Below, one piece after another: positions 9,365 through 18,134 of a DNA stretch of 64,000 nt. The notes under the pieces are model-generated. The model saw nothing but the letters and a program-made list of their open reading frames with translations. It was not told where the DNA came from and made no database searches. A program made the translations under genes and the position numbers. The DNA lies in assembly GCF_000015045.1 (NCBI RefSeq), contig NC_008609.1, positions 806,001-870,000 on the forward strand, given 5' to 3'. Source of the DNA: Pelobacter propionicus DSM 2379. GTDB lineage: Bacteria > Desulfobacterota > Desulfuromonadia > Geobacterales > Pseudopelobacteraceae. Each line of letters starts with the position of its first letter. Within the stretch, counting starts at the first letter, position 1.

Positions 9365-12300
9365 ATGAAACTGACCGATCTGTTCATCCGTCGCCCCGTA
9401 CTGGCCCTGGTGGTCAACCTGATCATCATCATTGCCGGACTGCAGGCTATCCGCTCCCTCAACGTGCGCCAGTATCCGCGCAGCGAGAACGCGGCCGTGA
9501 CCGTGACCACCGTCTACGTGGGGGCCAGCGCCAGCCTGGTGCGCGGCTTCGTCACCACGCCGCTGGAGCGCGCCATTGCCGCGGCGGACGGCATCGAGTA
9601 CATGGAGTCCCAGAGCAGCATGGGGGTCTCCACCATCAAGGTGCGCCTCAAACTCAACTATGACGCCACCAAGGCCCTGGCCGAGATCAGCTCCAAGGTG
9701 GATCAGGTGCGCCGTGACCTCCCCCTGGATGCCGAGGTTCCGGTGATCAACATCGAGTCGGCTGACAGCGAGTTCGCCTCGGCCTACTTGAGCTTCACCT
9801 GCGATGCGCTGCAGCAGAACGAGATCACCGACTACCTGGTGCGCGTGGTGCAACCGCGCCTGTCGGCCGTGAGCGGCGTGCAGCGGGCCGATGTGCTGGG
9901 CGCTCGCACCTTTGCCATGCGTATCTGGCTCAAGCCGGAACGCATGGCGGCCCTGAACATCAGTCCGGTCCAGGTGCGCCAGGCCCTGGTGGCCAACAAC
10001 TACCTCTCCACCCTGGGCCAGAGCAAGGGGGCCTATATCCAGGTCAACCTGACCGCCAACACCAACATGAATACGGTGGACGATTTCAGGCGCCTGGCCA
10101 TTCGCGGTCAGAACGGCGCCATCATCCGCTTGGAGGATGTGGCCGATATCGTGCTGGGGGCCGAGGATTACGACACCGAGGTGCGCTTCTCGGGGCAGAC
10201 CGCCGTGTTCATGGGGATCTGGTCCCTGCCCAACGCCAACTCCCTGGATGTCATCAAGCGAGTGCGGGCCGAGATGGAGGCAATCCAGCGCGAACTCCCC
10301 AGCGGCATGCACGCCCGTGTGGCCTATGACGCCACCGACTACATCAACAACGCCATCCACGAGGTGATCAGCACCCTCATCGATACCCTGCTGATCGTGG
10401 TGGTGGTCATCTTCCTCTTCCTCGGCTCCTTCCGCTCGGTGCTGATCCCGCTGGTGGCCATACCCATCTCCCTGATCGGCGCCGTGTTCCTGATCCAGGC
10501 CTTCGGTTTCACCATCAACCTGCTGACCCTTTTGGCCATCGTGCTCTCCGTCGGCCTGGTGGTGGACGACGCCATCGTGGTGGTGGAGAACGTGGAACGC
10601 CACATGGGTGAGGGGAAGAGTCCCTTGGAGGCGGCCCTTCTGGGGGCTCGGGAACTGGTCGGCCCGATCATTGCCATGACCATCACCCTGGCCGCGGTCT
10701 ATCTTCCCATCGGCCTGCAAGGGGGACTCACCGGCTCCCTGTTCCGCGAATTCGCCTTTACCCTGGCCGGTGCCGTGACCATCTCCGGCGTGGTGGCCCT
10801 GACCCTGACGCCGCTCATGTCGTCACGGCTGCTCAAGCCGGGCATGGAGGATCATGGCCTGGCCGGCCGTATCAGCCGGGGCTTTAACCGGCTTAAGGAG
10901 GCCTACGGCCGGCGGCTGGACGCAACCCTGAGGGCGCGCCCCGCCATCTACACCATCTGGATTGTTGTCAGCCTGCTGACCATCCCCCTGTTCACCATGT
11001 CTGCCAAGGAGTTGGCCCCCACCGAAGACCAAGGGGTCATCTTCGGCATCATCGACGCGGCCGCAAACTCCACCTTGGACCAGAACAGCCGCTTTGCCGC
11101 CGCGGTTAACCGGGTGTTCCTCAGTATCCCCGAGACCGATTTTACCTTCCAGATCACCCAACCCAGCTCCGGCATGGGCGGCATGGTGGCCAAACCCTGG
11201 GATAAGCGCACACGGAACATCTTCCAGATCATGCCCGAGGTCTCCCAGAAGCTGCAGGCGATCCCCGGGGTGCAGATCTTTCCGGTGGTGCCGCCGGCGC
11301 TCCCGGGTGGTGGCCAGTTTCCGGTGGAGTTCATCCTGGCCTCCACCGCCGAGACCTCCGAGATCCTGGAATTCGCCCAGAAGCTGCAGGTGAAGGCGGC
11401 TACGAGCGGCATGTTTGCCTTTCCCCCCATGATCGACGTCAAGATCGACCAGCCCCAGACCGAGTTCGTCATCGACCGCGACAAGGTGGCTGACCTGGGG
11501 CTCAACCTGGCGCAGATCGGTGGAGACTTGGGCGGAATGGTGGGGGGGGATTACGTGAACCGCTTCGACATCAGCGGCCGCAGCTACAAGGTCATCCCCC
11601 AGGTGCAACGCAGCGGTCGTCTCAATCCGGACCAGCTGAAAGATATCTATGTCACAGGTCCCAGCGGAAAGCTGATACCCTTAAGCACCATCGCCACCCT
11701 GCGGGAATCGGTAGTTCCCCGGTCGCTCAACCGCTTCCAGCAGCTGAACGCGGTCAAGATCAGCGCTGTGGCCATCCGGCCGCTGGATGAGGCGCTGCGC
11801 TTCCTGGAGGATGAGGCGGCCAGGATCCTGCCCAAGGGGTACGTGCTGGACTACACCGGCGAGTCGCGCCAGCTGCGCACGGAGGGGAACAAGTTTCTGC
11901 CGGCCTTTGCTCTGGCCGTGATCCTGATCTTTTTGGTGTTGGCGGCCCAGTTCAACAGTTTCCGCGACCCCTTCGTCATCCTGGCCGGGTCGGTGCCGCT
12001 GGCCATGTTCGGGGCGCTGATCTTCACCTTCCTGAAGATGCCCGACCCCAACGTCAGCTTCTGGACCGGCGGCTGGACCACCACCCTGAACATCTACTCC
12101 CAGGTCGGCTTGGTCACCCTGGTGGGGCTGGTGGCCAAGAACGGCATCCTGATCGTTGAGTTTGCCAACCAGTTGCAACTGCAGGGGCGTCCCAAGCTGG
12201 AGGCGGTGCGGGAGGCGGCCATGACCCGCCTGCGGCCGATCCTGATGACCACCGCCGCCACCATTGCCGGCCACTTCCCCCTGACCCTGGTGACCGGCGC

Positions 12301-12463
12301 CGGCGCCGCTGCCCGTAACTCCATCGGCCTGGTGCTGGTGGGGGGGATGTTCATCGGCACCTTGTTCACCCTGTTCGTGGTCCCCTCCATCTACATGCTG
12401 ATCGCCCGCGACCATGGCGGGGAGCGGGGGCCTGAGGCGGCCATCGACGCCGTGGAGGCATGA
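9365..12463 (+). CDS. RND multidrug efflux pump (HAE1/AcrB family)
   Basis: Protein of 1032 residues, the usual AcrB length. Twelve membrane segments in two halves surround two large periplasmic loops. The proton-relay Asp pair is visible in TM4 as GLVVDDAIVVVENVERHM (Asp401-Asp402), and the matching TM10-11 part reads GLVAKNGILIVEFANQLQ. The N-terminus FIRRPVLALVV is typical. It uses the proton gradient to expel drugs or other amphiphiles through the two proteins encoded upstream. Which compounds it exports cannot be predicted, and no dedicated regulator lies next to the operon. Confidence 0.95.
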   Translation: MKLTDLFIRRPVLALVVNLIIIIAGLQAIRSLNVRQYPRSENAAVTVTTVYVGASASLVRGFVTTPLERAIAAADGIEYMESQSSMGVSTIKVRLKLNYDATKALAEISSKVDQVRRDLPLDAEVPVINIESADSEFASAYLSFTCDALQQNEITDYLVRVVQPRLSAVSGVQRADVLGARTFAMRIWLKPERMAALNISPVQVRQALVANNYLSTLGQSKGAYIQVNLTANTNMNTVDDFRRLAIRGQNGAIIRLEDVADIVLGAEDYDTEVRFSGQTAVFMGIWSLPNANSLDVIKRVRAEMEAIQRELPSGMHARVAYDATDYINNAIHEVISTLIDTLLIVVVVIFLFLGSFRSVLIPLVAIPISLIGAVFLIQAFGFTINLLTLLAIVLSVGLVVDDAIVVVENVERHMGEGKSPLEAALLGARELVGPIIAMTITLAAVYLPIGLQGGLTGSLFREFAFTLAGAVTISGVVALTLTPLMSSRLLKPGMEDHGLAGRISRGFNRLKEAYGRRLDATLRARPAIYTIWIVVSLLTIPLFTMSAKELAPTEDQGVIFGIIDAAANSTLDQNSRFAAAVNRVFLSIPETDFTFQITQPSSGMGGMVAKPWDKRTRNIFQIMPEVSQKLQAIPGVQIFPVVPPALPGGGQFPVEFILASTAETSEILEFAQKLQVKAATSGMFAFPPMIDVKIDQPQTEFVIDRDKVADLGLNLAQIGGDLGGMVGGDYVNRFDISGRSYKVIPQVQRSGRLNPDQLKDIYVTGPSGKLIPLSTIATLRESVVPRSLNRFQQLNAVKISAVAIRPLDEALRFLEDEAARILPKGYVLDYTGESRQLRTEGNKFLPAFALAVILIFLVLAAQFNSFRDPFVILAGSVPLAMFGALIFTFLKMPDPNVSFWTGGWTTTLNIYSQVGLVTLVGLVAKNGILIVEFANQLQLQGRPKLEAVREAAMTRLRPILMTTAATIAGHFPLTLVTGAGAAARNSIGLVLVGGMFIGTLFTLFVVPSIYMLIARDHGGERGPEAAIDAVEA

Positions 12464-12553
12464 ATGGAAATTGACCTGGGCTCGATGAACCGGTATGATC
12501 ATTCACGTCGTCCATTCAGACACCCCTTAGGTTGAAGTTCCGGCGCTAATCCC

Positions 12554-13630
12554 ATGGATACATCTCAATTTCGGCTCATGCAGATCATGCTTTCATCCCA
12601 AGAGGGGGGAGCAGAGACCTTTTTCGAAAAGCTCTGCCTGGCCCTGGCTGATGCCGGCATCCGTCAGTACGTGGTGATGGAGCCCAATCCCCGGCGCGAG
12701 GCTCTCCTTACGGCCCACCCCCTGGTGCAGGTCAAGCTGATCCGCTTTCGCGGCCTGCGGGAAATCCCCGGCCGGATCCGTATCGCCCGCCATGCCAGGC
12801 AGATCAAACCGAGCCTGATGCTCATCTGGATGGACCGCGCCGTAAAACGGGCGCCACGGGGGTATTGTCCCGTTGTCGCTCGCCTGGGGGGGTATTACGG
12901 TCTGGACCGCTACCGGGGGTGCGACCGTCTGATCGGCAATACTCCCGATATCGTTGAATACTTCCTGAAAAGCGGCATTCCGGCCGAGCGCGCCGTGTGC
13001 ATCCCCAACTTCGGTGACATTGCCCCGGGGAGCGCTTCCCGTGATCAGTCCAGGAGAATGATCCGTGCATCGATGGGGATACCGGACCATCATCACCTGC
13101 TGCTGGCCCTGGGACGTCTCCATTCGGCCAAGGCGCATGATACGCTGATCCGGGCGATCGTCCCCATTCCGGACGTATCGGTCATGATCGCCGGTGAGGG
13201 GCCGCTGCGCGCCGAGCTGGAGGCGATGACCGGTGAGTTGGGTGTCGCGGAACGTGTTCATCTCCTGGGGTGGCGCAGCGACATTGCCGATCTTTTTGCC
13301 GCCGCTGATATCAGCGTATTCCCTTCGCGATTCGAGCCGTTCGGGAATGTGGTGGTGGAAAGTTGGGCCCAGCAGGTTCCGCTCATCGCGGCGCGCTCCG
13401 TCGGGCCTGCCTGGCTGGTGGATGATGGTGTCGACGGCCTGTTGTTCGATATCGATCATGTGGCTCAACTGACTGAGTGTATCCAGGCCATGATTGCCCA
13501 GCCCGACTTGGCACAGCGTCTGGTCGAGGCGGGACGGGACAAACTCCGGCGGTGTTTCAGTCAGGAGGCCATTGTCGAGCGCTATATCGAATTGTTCGAT
13601 GATGTCATGGAGAAGGCTTGTACGGGGTAG
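12554..13630 (+). CDS. Glycosyltransferase, GT-B fold (GT4-like)
   Basis: Protein of 358 residues. The N-terminal half starts with a Rossmann strand and the glycine-rich acceptor loop SSQEGGAETF; the C-terminal half has the GT4 pattern LLALGRLHSAKAHDTLI, VMIAGEGPLRAEL, VHLLGWRSDIADLFAAADI and FPSRFEPFGNVVVESWA, where the E-x7-E-like motif binds the nucleotide sugar. It probably adds a sugar to lipopolysaccharide or another envelope glycan. It follows the RND pump by 90 bases and has no other glycan genes next to it, so its acceptor is unknown. Confidence 0.88.
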   Translation: MDTSQFRLMQIMLSSQEGGAETFFEKLCLALADAGIRQYVVMEPNPRREALLTAHPLVQVKLIRFRGLREIPGRIRIARHARQIKPSLMLIWMDRAVKRAPRGYCPVVARLGGYYGLDRYRGCDRLIGNTPDIVEYFLKSGIPAERAVCIPNFGDIAPGSASRDQSRRMIRASMGIPDHHHLLLALGRLHSAKAHDTLIRAIVPIPDVSVMIAGEGPLRAELEAMTGELGVAERVHLLGWRSDIADLFAAADISVFPSRFEPFGNVVVESWAQQVPLIAARSVGPAWLVDDGVDGLLFDIDHVAQLTECIQAMIAQPDLAQRLVEAGRDKLRRCFSQEAIVERYIELFDDVMEKACTG

Positions 13631-13710
13631 TCGTCGTCGGGAAGGGGGAAAGATCACTTCTCCTCTGGACGGTCGTCATACATTACATAACCTAAGTGGA
13701 GGAAGGCTGA

Positions 13711-13974
13711 ATGGCGCGGGAGAAACAGCAGGAACAGGAGATGACCGCAAAACAGATGAGTCACGAGATTCAGCGCTTGATGAAGGCCCTGGGACCGGAA
13801 GAATTTCAGGATGTGTTCGAACGGTCGCTTGTGGGGTGGATCAAGGGGATACCGGAGGGGAAGCGTAAGCAGAAACTGCTGGAGGACCTCTATCCCAAAC
13901 TCCCCCCCCTGCTGCGGGAGATGGTGACCCGTGAGACCGGCTTTTCGGCAGTCGGCATTGCCGCTGAGGCATAG
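13711..13974 (+). CDS. Small charged protein of unknown function
   Basis: Protein of 87 residues preceded by a good ribosome site (GGAGG about 7 bases before ATG 13711). It is almost entirely helical and charged, beginning AREKQQEQEMTAKQMSHEI and containing a central FERSLVGWIKGIPEGKRK segment. There is no signal peptide or membrane segment, so it is cytoplasmic. I do not recognise the family. The N-terminal 35 residues could form a short coiled coil. It stands alone between the glycosyltransferase and a long non-coding stretch. Confidence 0.65.
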   Translation: MAREKQQEQEMTAKQMSHEIQRLMKALGPEEFQDVFERSLVGWIKGIPEGKRKQKLLEDLYPKLPPLLREMVTRETGFSAVGIAAEA

Positions 13975-14262
13975 GCTCCTGAACACGACCGTGGAGTGCC
14001 GGGCCAACTCTCTCGCCCCGCGACATGGTCGCAGCAACTGACTGAAGGAGCTCGGGAGATTCTCCTCTGTGCGAAGGTCAGCGAACCGGGGTGGTCAGCC
14101 CCTGGTCGATCATGGGTGACGGCAGTGAGGGCTTGAACATGAGGTCCCTTTACGGAAGGGGGACATGAAGATCCACGCTTCGAACAGCGGCAGATACACT
14201 GTTGTTTTGGTGCATCCCGCTTTCGCGTGGAACTGTTTCACTCCTCCGACCGCTTTGCATGC
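13975..14262 (+). other. Intergenic stretch with no recognised gene
   Basis: About 290 bases without a convincing reading frame. It contains several short hairpins (for example GGGG-TGGTCAG-CCCC around 14088-14102) and purine-rich segments such as GGAAGGGGG at 14154-14162, so a structured RNA is possible, but I match it to no known family. Confidence 0.4.
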
Positions 14263-14291
14263 AAAAAAAAGCCCGGCATGCACCGGGCTTT
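14263..14291 (-). terminator. Intrinsic terminator of the small reverse-strand gene
   Basis: A 9-bp stem AAAGCCCGG/CCGGGCTTT (14268-14276 with 14283-14291) is followed on the reverse strand by eight T (complement of 14263-14270). It sits about 30 bases after the stop of the 53-residue gene. Confidence 0.8.
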
Positions 14292-14319
14292 CATTGATTC
14301 AATCGTCACTGGCGCCGGC

Positions 14320-14481
14320 TCATCCCTTGCGCCCCTTGCGTCCGCTCTGGATTTTGCCGTGGGGTGTGATGATGTGGGCGTTGTGGTTGCCGGCACGGCG
14401 GATCATCAACCCATGCTTGCCGATCATGGCCATCTGCATCGTGCGGCGCGGTTTCATGGTTGGACGTTTCATCTCTTTCAT
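14320..14481 (-). CDS. 53-residue Met/Lys/Arg-rich protein of unknown function
   Basis: A short reverse-strand gene with all signals of a real one: AGGAGGT seven bases before the ATG, a TATACT -10-like box about 30 bases upstream, and an intrinsic terminator after the stop. The product begins MKEMKRPTMKPRRTMQMAMI and ends GRKGRKG; it has seven Met in the first 26 residues, four His and a strong net positive charge. It is too short and basic for an enzyme and could bind RNA, DNA or metal. I do not recognise it. It is divergent from fur, with the two start codons about 200 bases apart, so the two may share control. Confidence 0.7.
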   Translation of the reverse strand: MKEMKRPTMKPRRTMQMAMIGKHGLMIRRAGNHNAHIITPHGKIQSGRKGRKG

Positions 14482-14621
14482 GGTCGCCACCTCCTCTCTT
14501 CTGTTCCTTAAAGTATAGCATGTGTTGCCCCATGGAGATGCGCACTATGTGCCCCTTTTCATGGAGACCCCCCTGAAACATTTTCCGATTTCTTCCTGTG
14601 TCCACCTGTGCCAAAAAATAC

Positions 14622-14659
14622 TTGACAGCTGACCGGTATCTTCTTATCTTGAAATTCAA
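14622..14659 (+). promoter_or_regulatory. fur promoter with overlapping palindrome
   Basis: TTGACA at 14622-14627 and TATCTT at 14645-14650 are spaced 17 bases, a near-consensus sigma-70 promoter. The palindrome TTGAAATTCAA (14649-14659) overlaps the end of the -10 box and continues into ACTTCAA, which would suit autoregulation by Fur. The operator role is inferred. Confidence 0.6.
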
Positions 14660-14679
14660 CTTCAACAAAGGGGGGGCGG

Positions 14680-15123
14680 ATGATTCTCGAAAAGAAGCAT
14701 GCGTTCAACAGGTTTGCCGCGGGCAAGGGGCTGCGCTCCACCAGGCAGCGCGAAATCATCCTTGATTTCTTCCTCGCCACCCATCAGCACGTCAGCGTCG
14801 AAGAGTTGTATCTGAAGATCAAGGCGGTGCATCCCGGCATTGGTAGCGCAACGGTTTACCGCACCCTCAAGCTGTTCGTTGAGGCCGGACTGGCCCGCGA
14901 GGTGCTGCTGCATGACGGGCAGACCCGCTACGAACATGTGGTGGAAGGTGAGCACCACGATCACCTGGTCTGTACCGGCTGCAACGCGGTCATCGAGTTC
15001 GAGAACGAGACCATCGAGAAGTTGCAGGATGAGATCGCCACCCGCCACGGTTTTCTGATCAAGAGTCACAAGCTGGAGATTTACGGGCTCTGCGCCCGCT
15101 GCCGCGCAGCGGCGAAGACCTAG
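14680..15123 (+). CDS. fur: Fur-family metal-responsive repressor
   Basis: Protein of 147 residues. It has the N-terminal winged helix (STRQREIILDFF, then SVEELYLKIK and GSATVYRTLKLFVEAGLA) and the metal-binding half with HVVEGEHHDHLVCTGC and a second CARC pair near the C-terminus, giving two CxxC zinc sites plus the HHDH regulatory site. It represses iron-uptake genes when ferrous iron is plentiful. Its position directly before a feoB operon and the iron theme of the window support a true Fur rather than Zur or PerR, but the paralogues cannot be separated with certainty from sequence. Confidence 0.88.
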   Translation: MILEKKHAFNRFAAGKGLRSTRQREIILDFFLATHQHVSVEELYLKIKAVHPGIGSATVYRTLKLFVEAGLAREVLLHDGQTRYEHVVEGEHHDHLVCTGCNAVIEFENETIEKLQDEIATRHGFLIKSHKLEIYGLCARCRAAAKT

Positions 15124-15170
15124 CCCATCCAACGCCTCTCACCGTCTCGGGAACTGTTTTTTTGTGTATG

Positions 15171-15185
15171 TGAAAATGAATGTCA
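15171..15185 (+). promoter_or_regulatory. Fur-box-like site before feoB
   Basis: TGAAAATGAATGTCA is close to the classical AT-rich Fur half-site arrangement and is nearly palindromic. It overlaps the upstream in-frame ATG at 15180, which favours the later start at 15210. Function is inferred from resemblance and position after fur. Confidence 0.45.
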
Positions 15186-15209
15186 AGAACATGGATAGGG
15201 TGTGATTGT

Positions 15210-17207
15210 ATGGCATCATGTTGCGCGAATCAGACGGAAGTGTCGAACAGGGGGGATACCCTCAAACGGGTAGTCCTGGTGGGCAACCCCAATGTGGGCA
15301 AGAGTGTGCTGTTCAATGCCCTCACCGGGGCGTATGTCACCGTTTCAAACTACCCCGGAACCTCGGTGGAGGTCTCCCGAGGCAACGCGACGATCCAGGG
15401 CAGGAGCTGGCAGGTCATCGACACCCCCGGCATGTACTCGATCCACACCATCACCGAGGAGGAGCGGGTTGCCCGCGAGATCATCCTCCACGAAACACCC
15501 GACGTGGTACTGCACGTCCTAGATGCCCGAAACCTGGAGCGGATGCTGGCCATGACCATCCAGTTGATCGAGGCCGGGCTTCCGGTGATCCTGGTGGTCA
15601 ACATCATGGATGAAGCGGAACGCATGGGGCTGAAGATCGACCTGAATCTGCTGCAGGAACGCCTGGGCATTCCGGTGATCGGGGCAGCCACGGCCCGCAA
15701 GCGCGGACTGGATCAGATACGCTCTGCCCTTGCTTCCTACGCAAGCGGAAAGGAAGGGGCGGCGCCGATGCAATTCCCCTACGCCAGTCCGCTGGAACGC
15801 AACGTGCAGGAGGTGGTTGGGCTGATGAAGGGGGAATATATCCTCTCTCGCCGCGCCCTGGCTATTCTGCTCTTGCAGCGGGACGAGGAGATCGTCTCCC
15901 TGGTGCGGGAGCGTGAGGGCGAGGGATATGCGGCCATCGCCGCAAAAGTCGCTTCCATCTCCTTCGAGCGCCGCGAATCCTTTCACCTGGACCTCTCCCT
16001 TGAGCGTAACAGCATGGTCAGGAATCTGGTCAAAGGCGCCTTCGTGGCACCGGATACGCGGGTGGTGACCTGGTCCGAGCATCTCTCCCGCTGGGCGGTG
16101 AACCCCTTGACCGGTGTGCCGTTGCTGCTGCTGGTGCTCTACTTCGGCCTGTACCGCTTTGTCGGCGATTTCGGCGCCGGCACCCTGGTGGACCTGCTGG
16201 AAAACCGGCTGTTCATGGAGCGTTTCAATCCCTGGATTACCGGCTGGGTCAAGGAGATCGTCCCCTGGGAGATCATCCAGGAACTGTTCGTGGGCGAGTA
16301 CGGCATCATCACCCTGGGTATACGCTACGCGGTGGGGATCATCCTGCCGATCGTGGCCACCTTCTTCATCTTCTTTTCTTTTCTTGAGGATACCGGCTAT
16401 TTCCCGCGCCTGGCGCTGCTGGTGGATCGCGTCTTCAAGAGGTTCGGCATGACCGGCCGGGCGGTGATCCCCATGGTGCTTGGCTTCGGCTGCGACACCA
16501 TGGCAACCATGGTGACCCGAACCCTTGAGACGGTACGTGAACGGGTGATCGCCACGATCCTGCTCTCCCTGGCGATTCCCTGCTCGGCCCAACTGGGGGT
16601 TATCATTGCCCTGCTCTCCAAGGCGCCCGGCGCGCTGGCAGTGTGGGGCGGCTGCCTGATGCTGCTGTTCGTGGTCGTCGGCCTCTTGGCCACCCGGGTG
16701 CTGCCGGGAGATGCGCCCATGTTCTACATGGAGCTTCCCCCCATGCGCCTGCCGCAGGTGAGTAATGTGCTGACCAAGACCTACACCCGCATGCAGTGGT
16801 ACTTCCTGGAGATACTGCCGCTGTTCGTGCTGGCGTCGGTACTGCTCTGGCTGGGCAAGGTGACCGGTTTCTTCGAGAAGGCGGTTGACGCCATGACGCC
16901 GCTCATGGCGTCCCTGGGGCTTCCCCGGGAGACGGCGGTGGCATTCATCTTCGGTTTCTTCCGTCGCGATTACGGTGCCGCCGGCCTGTACGACCTGCAG
17001 ACCAAGGGTTTGATGGATGCCCGCCAGCTGACCGTGGCTGCCGTTACCCTGACCCTGTTCATCCCCTGTGTGGCCCAGTTCCTGATCATGAAGAAGGAGC
17101 GGGGGTGGAAGGTAGCCGGAGCCATCGGCCTGTTCGTGAGCTGTCTTGCCTTCGGCAGCGGCTATCTGCTCAACCAGGTGCTGTTGATCACCGGATTGTT
17201 GACGTGA
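15210..17207 (+). CDS. feoB: Ferrous iron transporter FeoB (first copy)
   Basis: Protein of 665 residues. The N-terminal G domain has GNPNVGKS (residues 25-32), the SNYPGT switch, DTPG and NIMD; then come a GDI helical region and two Gate domains with Cys-containing motifs such as VLGFGCDTMATMV and IPCSAQLGV. It imports Fe2+ through the inner membrane. It is shorter than most FeoB (about 700-770). ATG 15210 (MASCCANQ) is preferred over ATG 15180, which falls in a Fur-box-like site. The stop overlaps the next start, so it is coupled to the zinc-ribbon gene and the FeoA-domain regulator. Confidence 0.92.
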   Translation: MASCCANQTEVSNRGDTLKRVVLVGNPNVGKSVLFNALTGAYVTVSNYPGTSVEVSRGNATIQGRSWQVIDTPGMYSIHTITEEERVAREIILHETPDVVLHVLDARNLERMLAMTIQLIEAGLPVILVVNIMDEAERMGLKIDLNLLQERLGIPVIGAATARKRGLDQIRSALASYASGKEGAAPMQFPYASPLERNVQEVVGLMKGEYILSRRALAILLLQRDEEIVSLVREREGEGYAAIAAKVASISFERRESFHLDLSLERNSMVRNLVKGAFVAPDTRVVTWSEHLSRWAVNPLTGVPLLLLVLYFGLYRFVGDFGAGTLVDLLENRLFMERFNPWITGWVKEIVPWEIIQELFVGEYGIITLGIRYAVGIILPIVATFFIFFSFLEDTGYFPRLALLVDRVFKRFGMTGRAVIPMVLGFGCDTMATMVTRTLETVRERVIATILLSLAIPCSAQLGVIIALLSKAPGALAVWGGCLMLLFVVVGLLATRVLPGDAPMFYMELPPMRLPQVSNVLTKTYTRMQWYFLEILPLFVLASVLLWLGKVTGFFEKAVDAMTPLMASLGLPRETAVAFIFGFFRRDYGAAGLYDLQTKGLMDARQLTVAAVTLTLFIPCVAQFLIMKKERGWKVAGAIGLFVSCLAFGSGYLLNQVLLITGLLT

Positions 17208-17395
17208 AATGCGCATTCTGTGGGCACGAATTTGACGAAAAGGAGGCGCGCCAGGGGTGCGGCGCCTGTCCCGGCGGGTGCCATTCCGTGCACTGTCCGA
17301 AATGCAACTACAGCAATCCGCTGGAAGCGAAGCTGATCAGGAAGATTCGATCGTTGTTCACCAGGAACGACGACCAAGGAGGAGATGGGGCATGA
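17204..17395 (+). CDS. Small zinc-ribbon protein coupled to feoB
   Basis: Protein of 63 residues starting at GTG 17204, which overlaps the feoB stop by four bases (GTGA). Seven Cys and two His are clustered: CAFCGHEF, then CGACPGGCHSVHCPKC, then a basic tail LIRKIRSLFTR. This pattern suggests a zinc ribbon or an iron-binding site, and its place between FeoB and a FeoA-domain protein suggests an accessory role in ferrous iron import or sensing. I know of no established name. Translation is coupled at both ends. Confidence 0.75.
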   Translation: MKCAFCGHEFDEKEARQGCGACPGGCHSVHCPKCNYSNPLEAKLIRKIRSLFTRNDDQGGDGA

Positions 17396-18036
17396 AACTG
17401 TCCGATAAGGCGGAAGAGGTACTGGAGGCGTTGTGGATCGCGGTTGAAGAGGAGCGGGTGCCCGGCCTTGATCCCGCCAAGCTGGGCATCGCCCTGGACG
17501 ACCCGGCCTTCGCGGAGCTGAGCGAGCGCGCCCTGGTGGAGATCAGGCAGGGGGTGGTCTATTTCCGGCCCGAAGGGAGGGAAGAGGGGCGCATGACCAT
17601 TCGTCGTCACCGCCTGGCGGAGCGGCTGATGATGGACGTGCTCAACATCCGCGGCGAGGATGGCAATCTCAAGGCCTGCCAGTTCGAGCACCTGCTCAGC
17701 GAGGGGGTCGATACCAAGGTCTGTACCATGCTCAACCACCCCACCACCTGCCCCCACGGAAAGCCGATCCCGCCGGGTGAATGCTGCCATCAGGCGTTGG
17801 CCGAGGGGGACCTGGGAGTGGTGGCGCTGACCGAGCTCAAGTCGGGACAGGAGGGGGAAATCGCCTATATCCAGACCGATGACAGCAAGAAGATGCAGAA
17901 ACTGATGGCCATGGGGGTCCTGCCGGGAAACAGGATCACCCTGGTGCAGGCCTTTCCCTCGTACATCTTCCGGGTGGGCTACTCCGAGTTCGCCATTGAC
18001 ACCAACCTGGCCAAAGAGATTTTCGTCAGGAAATAG
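17392..18036 (+). CDS. DtxR-like metal-dependent regulator with C-terminal FeoA domain
   Basis: Protein of 214 residues. The first 60 residues look like a winged helix variant; residues 60-130 hold the DtxR-type dimerisation and metal-site region (HRLAERLMMDVL, EHLLSEGV, CTMLNHPTTCPHGKPIPPGECC), and residues 138-214 form a FeoA/SH3-like domain (MQKLMAMGVLPGNRITLVQ). A Cys-rich CPHGKPIPPGECC segment is typical of this group. It overlaps the previous gene by four bases and has GGAGG upstream. It could act as an iron-responsive repressor, as the FeoA partner of FeoB, or both. Confidence 0.82.
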   Translation: MKLSDKAEEVLEALWIAVEEERVPGLDPAKLGIALDDPAFAELSERALVEIRQGVVYFRPEGREEGRMTIRRHRLAERLMMDVLNIRGEDGNLKACQFEHLLSEGVDTKVCTMLNHPTTCPHGKPIPPGECCHQALAEGDLGVVALTELKSGQEGEIAYIQTDDSKKMQKLMAMGVLPGNRITLVQAFPSYIFRVGYSEFAIDTNLAKEIFVRK

Positions 18037-18057
18037 CCGTCCCTGCACGCATGGTGG

Positions 18058-18087
18058 TTGACAAGCAACTGATTCGGAAACTACTAT
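18058..18087 (+). promoter_or_regulatory. Promoter before apgM
   Basis: TTGACA at 18058-18063 and TACTAT at 18082-18087 are spaced 18 bases, about 50 bases before the start codon. Confidence 0.55.
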
Positions 18088-18134
18088 ATTCCCCCCAGCA
18101 GCATCAATAAACGCAACCGGAAAGGCACGTATAT

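Noticed and set aside
8222-10720. Long reverse-strand open frame of 832 codons opposite the RND genes
   Set aside because: It lies opposite well-supported adaptor and pump genes; the product is rich in His, Gln, Gly and Asp with no domain, a known effect of GC-rich codon use on the other strand.
13975-14262. Group II intron or other known structured RNA
   Set aside because: Some short stems and purine-rich motifs recall intron RNA, but no domain V or reverse transcriptase is visible, so I could not support any family.
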